Under the pieces are notes generated by a model. The model was not told the origin of the DNA. It did not search any database and worked only from the letters and a program-made list of their open reading frames with translations. Both the position numbers and the translations under genes were made by a program. DNA of 64,000 nucleotides from Bacteroidota bacterium. Lineage in GTDB: Bacteria; Bacteroidota; Bacteroidia; Chitinophagales; Saprospiraceae. Location of the stretch: positions 64,385-128,384 of the forward strand of contig JAHEAR010000003.1 in assembly GCA_024642665.1 (NCBI GenBank), written 5' to 3'. Shown piece by piece: positions 47,122 to 57,400 of the stretch (position 1 is the first letter of the stretch; the number at the start of each line of letters is the position of its first letter).

Positions 47122-47157
47122 CAAAAGCCCCGGAACCGAAATGGCCTGGAGCTTTTG
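47122..47157 (-). terminator. Terminator-like hairpin after the OmpA-family gene
   Basis: On the minus strand, CAAAAGCTCCAGG and CCGGGGCTTTTG form a long imperfect stem with an 11-nt loop, followed by an AT-rich tract with five T. It lies ~50 bp after the OmpA-family stop. Confidence 0.7.
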
Positions 47158-47204
47158 AATACACAAAAAATCTATTTCAAATAACCCTATTCAACTTTAT
47201 ATGA

Positions 47205-49010
47205 CTAATATCCCGAATTATAATTGCCCGAAAATTTAGTTCCTGCTCTGGCGGAGCCAGGAGTGTTTTGACCTGCTTCAGGTCCTTCCGGACGCCCCAT
47301 GTCGGTATCAGTCGATGTAGCCACATGGAATTCCACACGGCGGTTCATGTAATGTTTAAATTCTTCTTCCGTGGAACCGGTATATTTATCAGACAAATTT
47401 GATACTAAAGGGGTTTCTTCCCCACCAAAGTTGAGAATGAAACGGTTCCGTGGTATGTTGTAACTATTGACAAGAAAGTCTATTGCTTCCTTTGCACGAT
47501 TGTAGGATAGCACATTATTGTAGTCATTTGGGCTGCGGTTGTCAGCAAAGCCGATGGCAACTACCTTAACATCCGGATGTGAACGCATCACGGCTGCAAT
47601 ATTGTGTAAGGCACCATAAAATTCCGGTTTGATATAGTATTTATCTAAATCAAAATGGATCATCGGTAAAAACCAATTGAGGTTTGACTCCATAGCTTCT
47701 GCACGCTGGTTGATGAGCGCTACTACTTCATCTTCTTTGAGATATTGTTGAGGAATCTGAGCGACTCCATCAGCATTAACTTCATAACCCGGTGGAGAGT
47801 ATGGTTCCTCATCTTTGCAATCAACAACCCCGTCGCCATCACTATCCAGTGTGATACCACGAGTATCTACAGGGCATCCTGCGGGGGTGTTAATTTCCTG
47901 ATCAATCATATCGATCACGCCATCACCATCACTATCGGTAAGATCAAATTTTGGACGCTGTTTTAATTCTGCAATGTCATTGAAAGAAGCATCCAGTGGA
48001 TTTACCCAATAGAGCGGCTCAATTCGTTTTTCTTTTGATCCTATATTAATACCAAGACGGATAGATGTGTACTGGGCAATATCATTGCTTGGTGTTTTAG
48101 CTCTAGGCGACAACATTTCGAAACCATCCAGCAAATCATTGTCGCTTAAAAGGATTCTATGTTCGATGCCAATATTGATTCGTTTTGAGAGTTTTCTTGA
48201 GAGGCCAAGTGAAATGGTCATATGCGGGATGACATTTTTTTCGTCGCCAAAAGAAATGACATCTGTGGCTACACCTCCGGGCGTTTCATAATCGCCATCC
48301 AGTAGGTTCTTCAGATTTTTGATCGATTGTTTTCTGCCTTCTGACGTATTTAAATCAAGACCACCATATACACTCGTAAAATCATAAAGATTTCCATCGG
48401 CATCAAGCAGATCGACTCCTACATCCGGTATACTTAGGCCAAGACCAATAGCGGTATAAAGATTCCATTTATTGGAAGGGCCATGAAAGAGGATATTCCC
48501 AATATTCAGAATTCCTTCCAGAGAAAGAGAAACCAGACCAGTTTTATAGTTTCTATTAATATTATCATCGTTGGTTGTCTCATCTGTGTAACCCACAAGA
48601 ATTGGCGATTCATCAACATTTTGATAATAAGTCTTTTCAACAGCAAGGAAGTTGAAGCCCCTCGCATCATATCCCTTAGAGGATTGATACGTGGCATCTA
48701 CTCGCCAGGAGAGTGTGTAATTAATTGCTTTTCGGAGGTGAAGTCCAAATCCGTATCCCGAAAGGACACCGGCTTCAACATCCCCACTGATAAAAGCTGT
48801 GCCGCCATGGAGCCCTAGCTCCCACATGTTTTTAGGTTTGGCAGAATACTTCGATTGGCCAGTTCTCCATAATTGATTTTGCTCCGGATTTTGGGTCATT
48901 TCATCCTCAATAACAGGGGAGGAGAAACTTCCGTTTTCAGTTTGTGCGTGAAGAGAATTCAATAATAGTAATGGAAAACTAAACAGCAAGACAAGGTGTG
49001 CTCGTGTCAT
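47205..49010 (-). CDS. OmpA-family outer membrane protein with calcium-binding (TSP3-type) repeats
   Basis: Protein of 601 aa. The signal peptide is at residues 1-22 (LLLLNSLHAQ). An N-terminal ~300-residue beta-barrel-like domain (MWELGLHGGTAFISGD, VDATYQSSKGYDARGFNF) follows. At ~365-410 there are two Asp-rich repeats (DSDGDGVIDMIDQE, DSDGDGVVDCKDEE). The OmpA peptidoglycan-binding domain is at ~450-570 (MIHFDLDKYYIKPE, FADNRSPNDYNNVLSYNRAKEAIDFL). The tail is Gly/Pro/Ser-rich. It anchors the outer membrane to peptidoglycan. It is divergent from the arginase-fold gene, next to the gliding/T9SS block. Confidence 0.9.
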   Translation of the reverse strand: MTRAHLVLLFSFPLLLLNSLHAQTENGSFSSPVIEDEMTQNPEQNQLWRTGQSKYSAKPKNMWELGLHGGTAFISGDVEAGVLSGYGFGLHLRKAINYTLSWRVDATYQSSKGYDARGFNFLAVEKTYYQNVDESPILVGYTDETTNDDNINRNYKTGLVSLSLEGILNIGNILFHGPSNKWNLYTAIGLGLSIPDVGVDLLDADGNLYDFTSVYGGLDLNTSEGRKQSIKNLKNLLDGDYETPGGVATDVISFGDEKNVIPHMTISLGLSRKLSKRINIGIEHRILLSDNDLLDGFEMLSPRAKTPSNDIAQYTSIRLGINIGSKEKRIEPLYWVNPLDASFNDIAELKQRPKFDLTDSDGDGVIDMIDQEINTPAGCPVDTRGITLDSDGDGVVDCKDEEPYSPPGYEVNADGVAQIPQQYLKEDEVVALINQRAEAMESNLNWFLPMIHFDLDKYYIKPEFYGALHNIAAVMRSHPDVKVVAIGFADNRSPNDYNNVLSYNRAKEAIDFLVNSYNIPRNRFILNFGGEETPLVSNLSDKYTGSTEEEFKHYMNRRVEFHVATSTDTDMGRPEGPEAGQNTPGSARAGTKFSGNYNSGY

Positions 49011-49047
49011 AAGGTTCAGATTTGTTAAATAGATAGTTTGTGTTTTA

Positions 49048-49055
49048 CAAATGTA
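49048..49055 (-). promoter_or_regulatory. TAnnTTTG promoter-like element for the OmpA-family gene
   Basis: The minus strand reads TACATTTG, matching the Bacteroidota -7 consensus, 37 bp before the start at 49010 in the divergent gap. Confidence 0.4.
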
Positions 49056-49184
49056 TTTCTTTTTTATTAGAAAATGGCACTAGAAATTAACTTTCTGCTC
49101 GAAAAGGAATATTCTGAATTCTTCCAAAAGAGAATGATAGTGAGATAGTTTACATATTAGAATTAAATTATATATATTTGTCTT

Positions 49185-50183
49185 ATGATTTCTCATTGGT
49201 TTGTCCCGGACGAAAAATCGTCAATTCGGCCAGAACGTATAAGTAAAAGTTCACTATGGCATAAAGTAAAATTCCTTGATGATGAGGAGTTGACTTTTAA
49301 GGCCGGTGACTTACTGATTATCAGCTTTGATCAGCAAATCGCGAGCCGAATTAAGTCTATCCTGTATCAGTTTAGTGCTACACCGGCCCATGCACTGGAT
49401 ATTATTGACTGTGGCACCATCTCCCAGGGGGAGCCTGAAAATGTGATTCCCATCCTTGAAGAGATTAATGCCACAGGGGCAGTAATGTTGCTGATCGGAA
49501 TGCCGCTCGCCTTTATGCGATACCAGGTAGACGGTATCCGAATGGCAAGTATTGTCAGAGAGTCCAATCTCGATGATGATGTTCATCTGCGAGGGACAAA
49601 GCCTGGTACTTTATTTCAATACATAGGGACCCAAAGACACCTCGTTCTTGAATCGCATCTTAATGTGGAGGGCCATTTACGTCTTAGTGAATTGCGGGAG
49701 GAATTGAATTTGGCAGAACCCTGCATCCGGGATTCAGAAGCATTAATTTTCAATTGTGATAGCATGAGCGCAGCGGAGTCAGGCTACCTGACCGGCATGT
49801 CCTCTAGCGGGTTGACGGCCATTGAAGCATGTCAGCTCTTTCGTTATGCCGGGGCAGCCCAAATCCTTAAATCGGTAGGGGTATATAATTATTCGCTGGA
49901 GAAAGATGCCTCAGGCATCCTGGGGAATGCCATAGCTCAAATGATTTGGTATTTTATGGAAGGCTCCACCCTGCGGGAAGATCCTGAAAAAAACCCGCTC
50001 ACGGAGTATCATGTACAATCCAAAGATCATGATCATATACTTCTCTTTTTCAAAAGTGAGTTTTCCGGGAGATGGTGGATCCAGGATAAACAAGGTCGAA
50101 AGGTGCCATGTTCCTATCAGGATTATCGCAAAGCGTGTGAAGAAGAGTTTAGCGATCGCATCATCAAATCAGTTTTGGGCTGA
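49185..50183 (+). CDS. Arginase/formimidoylglutamase-fold protein, probably catalytically inactive
   Basis: Protein of 332 aa that resembles the ureohydrolase-like proteins found beside gliding genes in Bacteroidota. Shared features are the segment DIIDCGTISQGEPENVIPILEEI, the helix GLTAIEACQLFRYAGAA and the C-terminal VPCSYQDYRKACEEEFSDR. The metal-binding motifs of active ureohydrolases are missing: the GGDH strand reads LLIGMPLAF, the DAHxD loop is replaced by ESNLDDD, and the DxDxxDP strand reads FNCDSMSAAE. It is therefore likely a pseudoenzyme with a binding role. It has no signal peptide. It is convergent with murF and close to gldJ/porU/porV. Confidence 0.65.
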   Translation: MISHWFVPDEKSSIRPERISKSSLWHKVKFLDDEELTFKAGDLLIISFDQQIASRIKSILYQFSATPAHALDIIDCGTISQGEPENVIPILEEINATGAVMLLIGMPLAFMRYQVDGIRMASIVRESNLDDDVHLRGTKPGTLFQYIGTQRHLVLESHLNVEGHLRLSELREELNLAEPCIRDSEALIFNCDSMSAAESGYLTGMSSSGLTAIEACQLFRYAGAAQILKSVGVYNYSLEKDASGILGNAIAQMIWYFMEGSTLREDPEKNPLTEYHVQSKDHDHILLFFKSEFSGRWWIQDKQGRKVPCSYQDYRKACEEEFSDRIIKSVLG

Positions 50184-50200
50184 TCAAACAAAAAACAGCA

Positions 50201-51502
50201 TTAAAACTTAAGAATTTGTTCTAACTGCATGGATCTTGATCCTTTGAGGAGAAGCGTTTGTCCGGCACATGCCTCCCAGTCCCATTTATTTTTTAAATCC
50301 TGCGTATCAGTAAAAGAGTTAATCCGTGAATCATATTTTAAAGTATTCAGTACTTCGGAAAATACTTTTCCCACTAAAATGATTTTGCCAAATTTCATTG
50401 TTGAAACGAGCGAAATAATCTGAAGATGCGCTTCTTCTGTAATGCCACCAAGTTCTTTCATGTCTCCCAACACAACCCAACCGGATGGATGTTTTTCTGC
50501 AAAAGCGCGAACAGCCAATTCCATGCTGGAAGGATTTGCATTATAGGCATCCATGATGAACGTACAACCATTTATTTGTAACTCTTCAGAACGATTGGAT
50601 TTTGAAATAAAGTTTGAAAGGACTGAAGTGATGAGCTTTTGATCTACCTCAAAGTGCATTCCAATGGTATAGGCCGCCAGCATATTCGAAGCATTATATC
50701 GGCCAAACATTTTGGAATGGATGTGTAAAGAATTTTGCTGATCATTTAGCGTAAAACCTGGTTCGTTTTTATCCGTAGAGTAAGTGAGATGTATATCAGT
50801 AGATTTTGAATTCTCCAGTCCAAAAGTTGTTTTATGTGAAAGATTCTGACTCAGCTGCTCGACTCTTGAATCATCCAAATTGATAAAACCATATCCTTCA
50901 TGGTCGCTGAGATATTCAAATAGCTCCCCTTTGGTTTTCTGTACCCCTTCGATAGAACCGAAACCTTCCAAATGTGCGTTTCCAATGTTCGTGATGAGGC
51001 CATGTGTTGGTTCGGCGATGCTGCATAAAAATTTTATTTCACCGGGATGGTTGGCACCCATTTCGCAAACTACGATTTCAGTGTTCTCCGGAACACTCAA
51101 TAGGGTCAGTGGAACACCAATATGATTATTGAAATTCCCGACTGTTGCATGCACCCGGAATGCGATTGACAGCACATCAGTTATCATTTCTTTCGTAGTG
51201 GTTTTGCCATTACTACCGGTGATGGCCAGCACCGGGATGTTTAATTTTTTGCGATGAAAATTCGCTAACGCCTGAAGTGTTTCAAGGGTGTCATGGCTAT
51301 GAAAATATGCAGGCCCTGTCAGTGTATTATCGGATACGACTGCCAGTGAAGCTCCAAGTTCTAATGCTTTTTTGGCAAAAAGATTTCCATCAAAATTTTC
51401 CCCTTTCAAAGCAAAAAATATGCAGCCAGGTGTAATTTTCCGGGTATCCGTGGAGATCATTCGATGCGCAAGAAAATGATTGTAAAGGGTTGGTATATCC
51501 AT
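50201..51502 (-). CDS. murF: UDP-N-acetylmuramoyl-tripeptide--D-alanyl-D-alanine ligase
   Basis: Mur ligase that adds D-Ala-D-Ala in cytoplasmic peptidoglycan precursor synthesis, 433 aa. It has an N-terminal substrate domain (ISTDTRKITPGCIFFALKGENFDG), the ATP-binding loop AITGSNGKTTTKEM, NNHIGVPLTLL and ANHPGEIKFLC. The C-terminal domain has FIMDAYNANPSSMELAVRAF. It is located downstream of gldJ, an arrangement also known in other gliding Bacteroidota. Confidence 0.95.
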   Translation of the reverse strand: MDIPTLYNHFLAHRMISTDTRKITPGCIFFALKGENFDGNLFAKKALELGASLAVVSDNTLTGPAYFHSHDTLETLQALANFHRKKLNIPVLAITGSNGKTTTKEMITDVLSIAFRVHATVGNFNNHIGVPLTLLSVPENTEIVVCEMGANHPGEIKFLCSIAEPTHGLITNIGNAHLEGFGSIEGVQKTKGELFEYLSDHEGYGFINLDDSRVEQLSQNLSHKTTFGLENSKSTDIHLTYSTDKNEPGFTLNDQQNSLHIHSKMFGRYNASNMLAAYTIGMHFEVDQKLITSVLSNFISKSNRSEELQINGCTFIMDAYNANPSSMELAVRAFAEKHPSGWVVLGDMKELGGITEEAHLQIISLVSTMKFGKIILVGKVFSEVLNTLKYDSRINSFTDTQDLKNKWDWEACAGQTLLLKGSRSMQLEQILKF

Positions 51503-51542
51503 TTATACAGAACAAGTTAATCCGAAATATTCGTAGCCAAAT

Positions 51543-51573
51543 AAAAACGCCCAGACAAAATGAATGGGCGTTT
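51543..51573 (-). terminator. Rho-independent terminator after gldJ
   Basis: On the minus strand, AAACGCCCA and TGGGCGTTT form a 9-bp perfect stem with an 11-nt loop, followed by TTTATTT. It separates gldJ from murF. Confidence 0.85.
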
Positions 51574-51594
51574 CTATGTTAGTTTATAAAAAGA

Positions 51595-53094
51595 TTATTT
51601 ATATCTTCTCGAAGAACTTTTCTTTCCGCCACCGCCGAAATCATTACCGCCAATTTCACCACCGGGTGCTGATCCACCGATTTGATGCATAGCACAACGG
51701 AAACCGATCGTTCGATCTCCCATGGTTTGGTTTTTAAATCTTCTGGCAGCAGGTGATAACCAATACAAACGATCTGCCCATGAGCCACCTTTGATCACAC
51801 GTGAGCTGTCATTGATCAGTGTAGACTCGCCATAAGCGTAGTAAACAGCTTCGTCATCATCATCTCTGTAATCGAGCACATTTCCTTTTTGGTAATTTTC
51901 ACGCATGGCGGCAACTGAATCCTCCACCATCGTATAACGGATACGACCTAAGCTGTCTTTTTCGACTGGAGTTCCATTTTCATCCAATACTCTTTGCTTG
52001 AATATATTACCACGGAAAGGGTTTAAATCCTGATTTTCTACATCACGCAATGTTGAACTGGTCGTAGGACGATAAAGATCGCCTACCCATTCATTGACAT
52101 TTCCTGCCATATTGTATAATCCGAAATCGTTTGGAAAGAAAGCCTTCACAGGAGCTGGAAATGGGGCATTGTCATTTGGTTTTCCTGCAGTACCCATATA
52201 ATTTCCTCTGGCCTCTTTAAAGTTGGCCAACATTTTACCCTGATTCTTATCATGTATTTTATAACGGGCAGTAGCACCATCCCAAGGATAGATTCTACGA
52301 TCAGAGATTAACTCATCCTTTTTAGAAAGATTGTTGCCTTGAAGTGCAAGTGCTGCATATTCCCATTCAGCTTCAGTTGGAAGTCGATAAGCAGGCAGCA
52401 GGATACCATCTTCAAAACGAACAGGACGTTCACCACCTGTTTTCAGATCCGGAAGGTTCTTCTTTACACTTCCCTGATATTGTCCAACCAGGTAGGACTC
52501 TGTATTAAAGTTGTCCGCGTCTTTTTGATCTACATTCAGATTAAGTACGCCCTTCTCAACAAGGAGCATTTCATTTACGCGGTCTGTACGCCAAACGCAA
52601 AATTTGTTTGCTTGTTCCCAGGTAACGCCTACCACAGGGTAGTCTGCGTAACTTGGGTGTCTGAAGTAGGTTTCGACCATAGGCTCATTGAAGGCCAATT
52701 CCTCTCGCCAAACCAAAGTATCCGGAAGAATACTGAGCCACTCCTGTGGATAAGACTCTCCGAAGACTCTTTTAGTCCAATATTCAAATTCACGATAGTG
52801 TGAGTTAGAAACTTCAGTCTCATCCATCATAAAGGAAGATACTGTGATCCTGCGAGGTACATTATTCCAATCATAGGTAACATCCTGATCAGTCAGACCC
52901 ATTGTAAAGGTTCCTCCTTCAATCGGAACGAGGCCGGGGCCAACTTCCAAATCACCATGAGAGCCTTTTTCAAATCCTCCCCATTCCTGGTCATTATATT
53001 TCCAGCCGGTCACGGATGATCGCTCGGACTTCTTACAAGCCCCGAAACTCAATAATAACAGAGCTCCTGCACTAAATAAAAGAAATTTCTTCAT
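51595..53094 (-). CDS. gldJ: Gliding motility / T9SS lipoprotein GldJ
   Basis: Outer membrane-associated lipoprotein of 499 aa, required for gliding and T9SS stability in Flavobacterium. The start MKKFLLFSAGALLLLSFGACKK (53094) gives a clean lipoprotein signal with a lipobox Cys (SFGAC). The track's 50-residue extension reaches into the upstream intergenic region. The body is a formylglycine-generating-enzyme/sulfatase-modifying-factor fold: PIEGGTFTMG, YRLPTEAEWEYAA, GNVNEWVGDLYRP, VIKGGSWADRLYWLSPAARRFKNQTMGDRTIGFRCA. The Gly-rich basic tail ends in KKSSSRRYK. The neighbours murF, porP-like, porU and porV support the assignment. Confidence 0.88.
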   Translation of the reverse strand: MKKFLLFSAGALLLLSFGACKKSERSSVTGWKYNDQEWGGFEKGSHGDLEVGPGLVPIEGGTFTMGLTDQDVTYDWNNVPRRITVSSFMMDETEVSNSHYREFEYWTKRVFGESYPQEWLSILPDTLVWREELAFNEPMVETYFRHPSYADYPVVGVTWEQANKFCVWRTDRVNEMLLVEKGVLNLNVDQKDADNFNTESYLVGQYQGSVKKNLPDLKTGGERPVRFEDGILLPAYRLPTEAEWEYAALALQGNNLSKKDELISDRRIYPWDGATARYKIHDKNQGKMLANFKEARGNYMGTAGKPNDNAPFPAPVKAFFPNDFGLYNMAGNVNEWVGDLYRPTTSSTLRDVENQDLNPFRGNIFKQRVLDENGTPVEKDSLGRIRYTMVEDSVAAMRENYQKGNVLDYRDDDDEAVYYAYGESTLINDSSRVIKGGSWADRLYWLSPAARRFKNQTMGDRTIGFRCAMHQIGGSAPGGEIGGNDFGGGGKKSSSRRYK

Positions 53095-53125
53095 TCTAAT
53101 CTGAACATGTTTGTTAAACGAGGGA

Positions 53126-53133
53126 CAAATATA
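53126..53133 (-). promoter_or_regulatory. TAnnTTTG promoter-like element for gldJ
   Basis: The minus strand reads TATATTTG, matching the Bacteroidota -7 consensus, 31 bp before the gldJ start at 53094. Confidence 0.45.
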
Positions 53134-53222
53134 CATTTCTGAAACGGAACCAGAGGGTAAATATTGTTTTGTTTTTTCTGCTAAGTACACAACAAAAAGT
53201 ATGCCCTTACCCCCGGACCATA

Positions 53223-54290
53223 TTATCTGAAGAGTCTGAGGCAATCACTGTATTTGGAATCACTATGATTATCCTCCAATGTAAAAACCAAACCAAGCTC
53301 GTGAGTGCCTCCGCTGACCGGAAATCCAGAGATGGTCATATCATAACTATATCCTATCTTTAGTTGTTTGGTTCTTAACCCAATAGAAGCAATAATGGCT
53401 TCCGATTGGCCTGACGATATGCGGTAATATCCGCCAAAACTGACCATGCCGGCATCAAAGGTCAAGCCTCCATTTATTTGTTGGAAAGGTCCTTGAATGA
53501 CATAAATAATGGATGGAGACAACGCCATGCCGGAATTCCTTTTCGAAGAGGCAGAATTCAAAGGAAATGAGGCTCCTGCGTGGGCAGTCCAGCGCATAGG
53601 GATTCCGCCACTAAGATTTGAATTGATATCCAGATATTCAGGATTAGGCGTATTCAGGTGTCTTACGGATATGCCTGTGTATAAAACCTTGTTATTCAGT
53701 ACAAAACCAAATCCCAGGTCCGGATAGATTATCGAGTTTTTCTCAGGGGCGAATTCTTCGGTTGGGAAAGGCGTTCCACCCGGGCTGGTGGCCCCCAGGT
53801 AATCGTCAATCTGGTCACCGAATCGCAATCTGTCCCAATTCAGGGTGGATTGTACGATTCCTGCTTCAATTCCCATCCGCATATATAGATCTTTGCGTAT
53901 TCTGAGGCGATAAGAGTATATGCCGGCAGCTTTTATGGTTTTAAGAAGTCCGTCTCCGGCATCATCAGAAAGCAGCCAAAACCCTATCCCACTTTTCAAA
54001 CGGTCAAAAAACTGATCATAGGACAGCGCATAAGTTCGGTAAGCATTATTAAACCCGGGAAATTGGTTCCTGTAATTGGCAGCGAATCTGGGACCATCGG
54101 TCAGACCGGTCAACCCTGGGTTTAATTGTAGTGGAGAGAGGTAAAATTGTGAAAAAATAGGATCCTGCGCTTGAATACCAATCAGAGAAAACCACATTAT
54201 ACCTGATATCAGCCATTTCAGGTTTTGACTGCGCTGAAAAGTAATCAAATGCAGTAACTTTATAGGGTGGTGATGCTTGTTAGGTTCCAT
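53223..54290 (-). CDS. PorP/SprF family type IX secretion membrane protein
   Basis: Outer membrane beta-barrel protein of 355 aa from MEPNKHHHP (54290). The track start adds 31 unlikely residues. A hydrophobic segment near residues 25-38 ending IGIQAQ is the signal. The family hallmark follows at once: DPIFSQFYLSPLQLNPGLTGL, then RFAANYRNQFPG and YALSYDQFF. It ends with the barrel strand ELGLVFTLED and a short tail. Such proteins pair with specific T9SS cargo (SprF) or the PorE/PorK system (PorP), and no large adhesin partner is adjacent. The gene is divergent from porU. Confidence 0.88.
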   Translation of the reverse strand: MEPNKHHHPIKLLHLITFQRSQNLKWLISGIMWFSLIGIQAQDPIFSQFYLSPLQLNPGLTGLTDGPRFAANYRNQFPGFNNAYRTYALSYDQFFDRLKSGIGFWLLSDDAGDGLLKTIKAAGIYSYRLRIRKDLYMRMGIEAGIVQSTLNWDRLRFGDQIDDYLGATSPGGTPFPTEEFAPEKNSIIYPDLGFGFVLNNKVLYTGISVRHLNTPNPEYLDINSNLSGGIPMRWTAHAGASFPLNSASSKRNSGMALSPSIIYVIQGPFQQINGGLTFDAGMVSFGGYYRISSGQSEAIIASIGLRTKQLKIGYSYDMTISGFPVSGGTHELGLVFTLEDNHSDSKYSDCLRLFR

Positions 54291-54478
54291 CTGCGGGTTA
54301 CAATAATACTTCTTTTGGAGAATGAAACGAATAAAGACTAGTAAAACGTCAACCGAGACGCAAAAAGTTGGCAATTTTGACAACCATAAGCATATTTAAT
54401 TATTTGATATTAACAATAGATAGATATCTATGCCGTTTAATTATTGATTTTTTGAAACCTACTTCTGGTCAGCAAGTT

Positions 54479-57400
54479 ATGTTAAGACGATTACCCCTTC
54501 TCTTTTCCTTTGGTATACTATGTATAGGGTCACTTATTGGGCAAATCAATATCACCCATGATTTTGAACTCGAATGGGCCATTGACGGACAGCTGACATT
54601 TGATCATGCAGACCTTTATTCAGTCAACCCAAATCTTCCGGTGTACACCTATATGTTACCACTGGACGATGCAGGTAGTTTTTCTATAGAGATAAATGCA
54701 TTAAAAACAGAAAGAATAACAGCCCATTTTGAAGCTTTATCAGATGTTAATTCTACGGAATGTCTGTATGGAGCAAACGTCCATAAAGAACATGGGTTTT
54801 GGATTGCAGAGATTTGGGTTCTGCCAATTGTAGAAAAATCGCAAGGCATCTATGAGCGGGTATTAAAAGGATCGATTTTAATTAAAACTAAACCGGTTGG
54901 CAATGGAAGCGTTGCCCGGTCGGGGCCGGAGTTTAAAGATGAATCCGTTTTGTCGCAAGGTATAATTCACAGAGTTTCGGTCCCTAAATCCGGTGTCTAT
55001 AAAATTGATTATAACTTTATCAATGACCAATTAAAACTTAATCCGGCCCAACTATCACCGGACAATATTGCCATTTTTGGGAATGGGGCAGGACGTCTTC
55101 CCCAGTGGAATGCGATTCCCAGAATCGATGATCTTCAGCAATCAGCCTCTTTTGGGCACGGCCTCGAAGATGGCAAATTCGATCAAGGGGATTATTTGTT
55201 ATGGTATGCCGAAGGCCCCCATCAATGGACCTATGATCCCACTAGCCGGCAGTATGATATGGAGTTGAATAATTACGATGAAGTCAATCATTATTATATC
55301 ATTATCAATGGCCCCCCAAGAGATAAAATAACTGCTCAGGAAAATGAAACCGATGGCGATTATACGTCTGCCACCTCTCTGGTATATCAGCGACTTGAAG
55401 AGGAAAAAGTAAATCTACTCGGTCGATTTCGACCACCAGGATCAGGACAGGCCTGGTATGGAGATGAAATGTCTGTAGTCAACCAGTTGGATTATACAAA
55501 TCGATTTGATGTTAGGGATTTGGATCCAACAGATTCTGTTTATTACGAAGTCCGCTTTGCCGCAAGATCATCCTCCCTTTCTCGTTTTTATATTCAGTTT
55601 GATAGCTATGAAGCCGGACGCAATGTTGGTGGAGTAGTATTAGGAAATTATGAATCATCTTATGCTAACAAAGGTGTAATTGATGGGTCATTTGTTCCGG
55701 GGAGTTCGATTCAAAAAATATCAGTCCGATATCCCAATGCCAGTGGTGTTGACGCGAGAGCCTGGTTAGATCATATTCAGCTTAATTTTTGGAAAAATAA
55801 TCTTTACCGACAAGGCAATGTTTTAGACATTTGTGATACCCGAGCTTCAGTTGGAAAGACTCCCATCTATACCATTGATGGTGTATCTGCAGGATGTCAG
55901 ATATGGGATGTGACGAATCCTTTGGTTCCCAAAAATCAACAATATACTCAGGGATCAAAAGCAACCTTTATTCGTTCTGCTTCAGGAGACCTGCCAAACC
56001 ATTTTATTTGTTTTAATGCTGGCACTGATCTTAGGGTACCTGTATATGAAGGAAAAGTTTCTAATCAGAATTTGCATGGAATTCAAGGAGCAGATTTGGT
56101 CATCGTTTATTATGATGCCTTTGAAGCTGCGGCGATGAAGCTTGCAGGTCATCGCAGGGAGCATAATCAACTAGAAGTTGAGGCCATTCCTGTGAGTCAA
56201 ATCTTTGAAGAATTTGCGGGCGGTTCGAAGGATCCTTCTGCCATTCGAGATTTTGTCCGCATGATCTATAAAAGGGATTCGGATTTCAAATACTTATGTT
56301 TTATCGGAGATGCTACCTATGATTATTTAAATCATTTCACCGAGCTGCCGTATCAGAATTTTGTTCCGGCATTTGAGACCACTGAATCCCTTGATCCAAT
56401 ACGATCTTTTCCTTCCGATGATTATTATGCTTTGCTGGATGATGATGAAGGTAATACACTGATTGGAGCGATTGATATCGCAGTAGGTCGCTTGCCTGTA
56501 AGTACCGCAGAGGAGGCCTTGAAAATTGTAGAGAAAATAATCTATTATGATGTCGAACCTACTACACTAAAAGACTGGCGATCCCGAATCGTTTTGGTAG
56601 CCGATGATGAGGATGGAAATACCCATCTTAATCAGGCGGATGGCTTGTCTATTCTGAAAGAAAACGATGATCCCCAATTGAATATTCAAAAGATTTATCT
56701 GGACGCTTTTCCGCAGGAGTCCACACCGGGAGGAGATAGATATCCTGCTGTGAATGACAATATTGATCTCAACATGAATAAAGGTGCACTGACCATCACC
56801 TACATGGGGCATGGTGGGCCGAATGGTTGGTCTCAGGAGCGTGTACTTGGCATCAATCAGGCCCAATCCTACAGGAACCTGAATAATATGCCGCTTTTTA
56901 TCACAGCGACATGTTCGTTTGCCAGCTACGATGAACCCGGATTTACCAGTGCCGGGGAACATTTATTACTCAATCCGTTAGGCGGGGCGATAGCACTTAT
57001 GACGACCGTTAGAGCTGTCTATTCTGGGTCGAATGAGCGACTCACCCGCGCGGTGATGAATCGTTTATATGAGCCGGATGCTGATGGCACGTATCCAAGT
57101 ATTGCTGAAGTGCTCAGGCGGGCAAAAAATGCAAACGGTATCGATACATTAGATCACAATGCCAGGAAATTTACGCTTTTAGGTGATCCATCGCAGAAAC
57201 TAGCTATACCGGAATATGAGATCATTGTGACTGAGATTAATGGGCAGTCCGTATTGACTGGAATTCCCGATACCTTGAGTGCCCTTGAGAAAGCAAGTGT
57301 ATCAGGACAGGTCATCGATCAAAATGGCAATATCCTGACCAATTTTAATGGGCCTGTATTTTTGACCCTTTTTGATAAAAAGCAAGTCAGAAAGACACTG

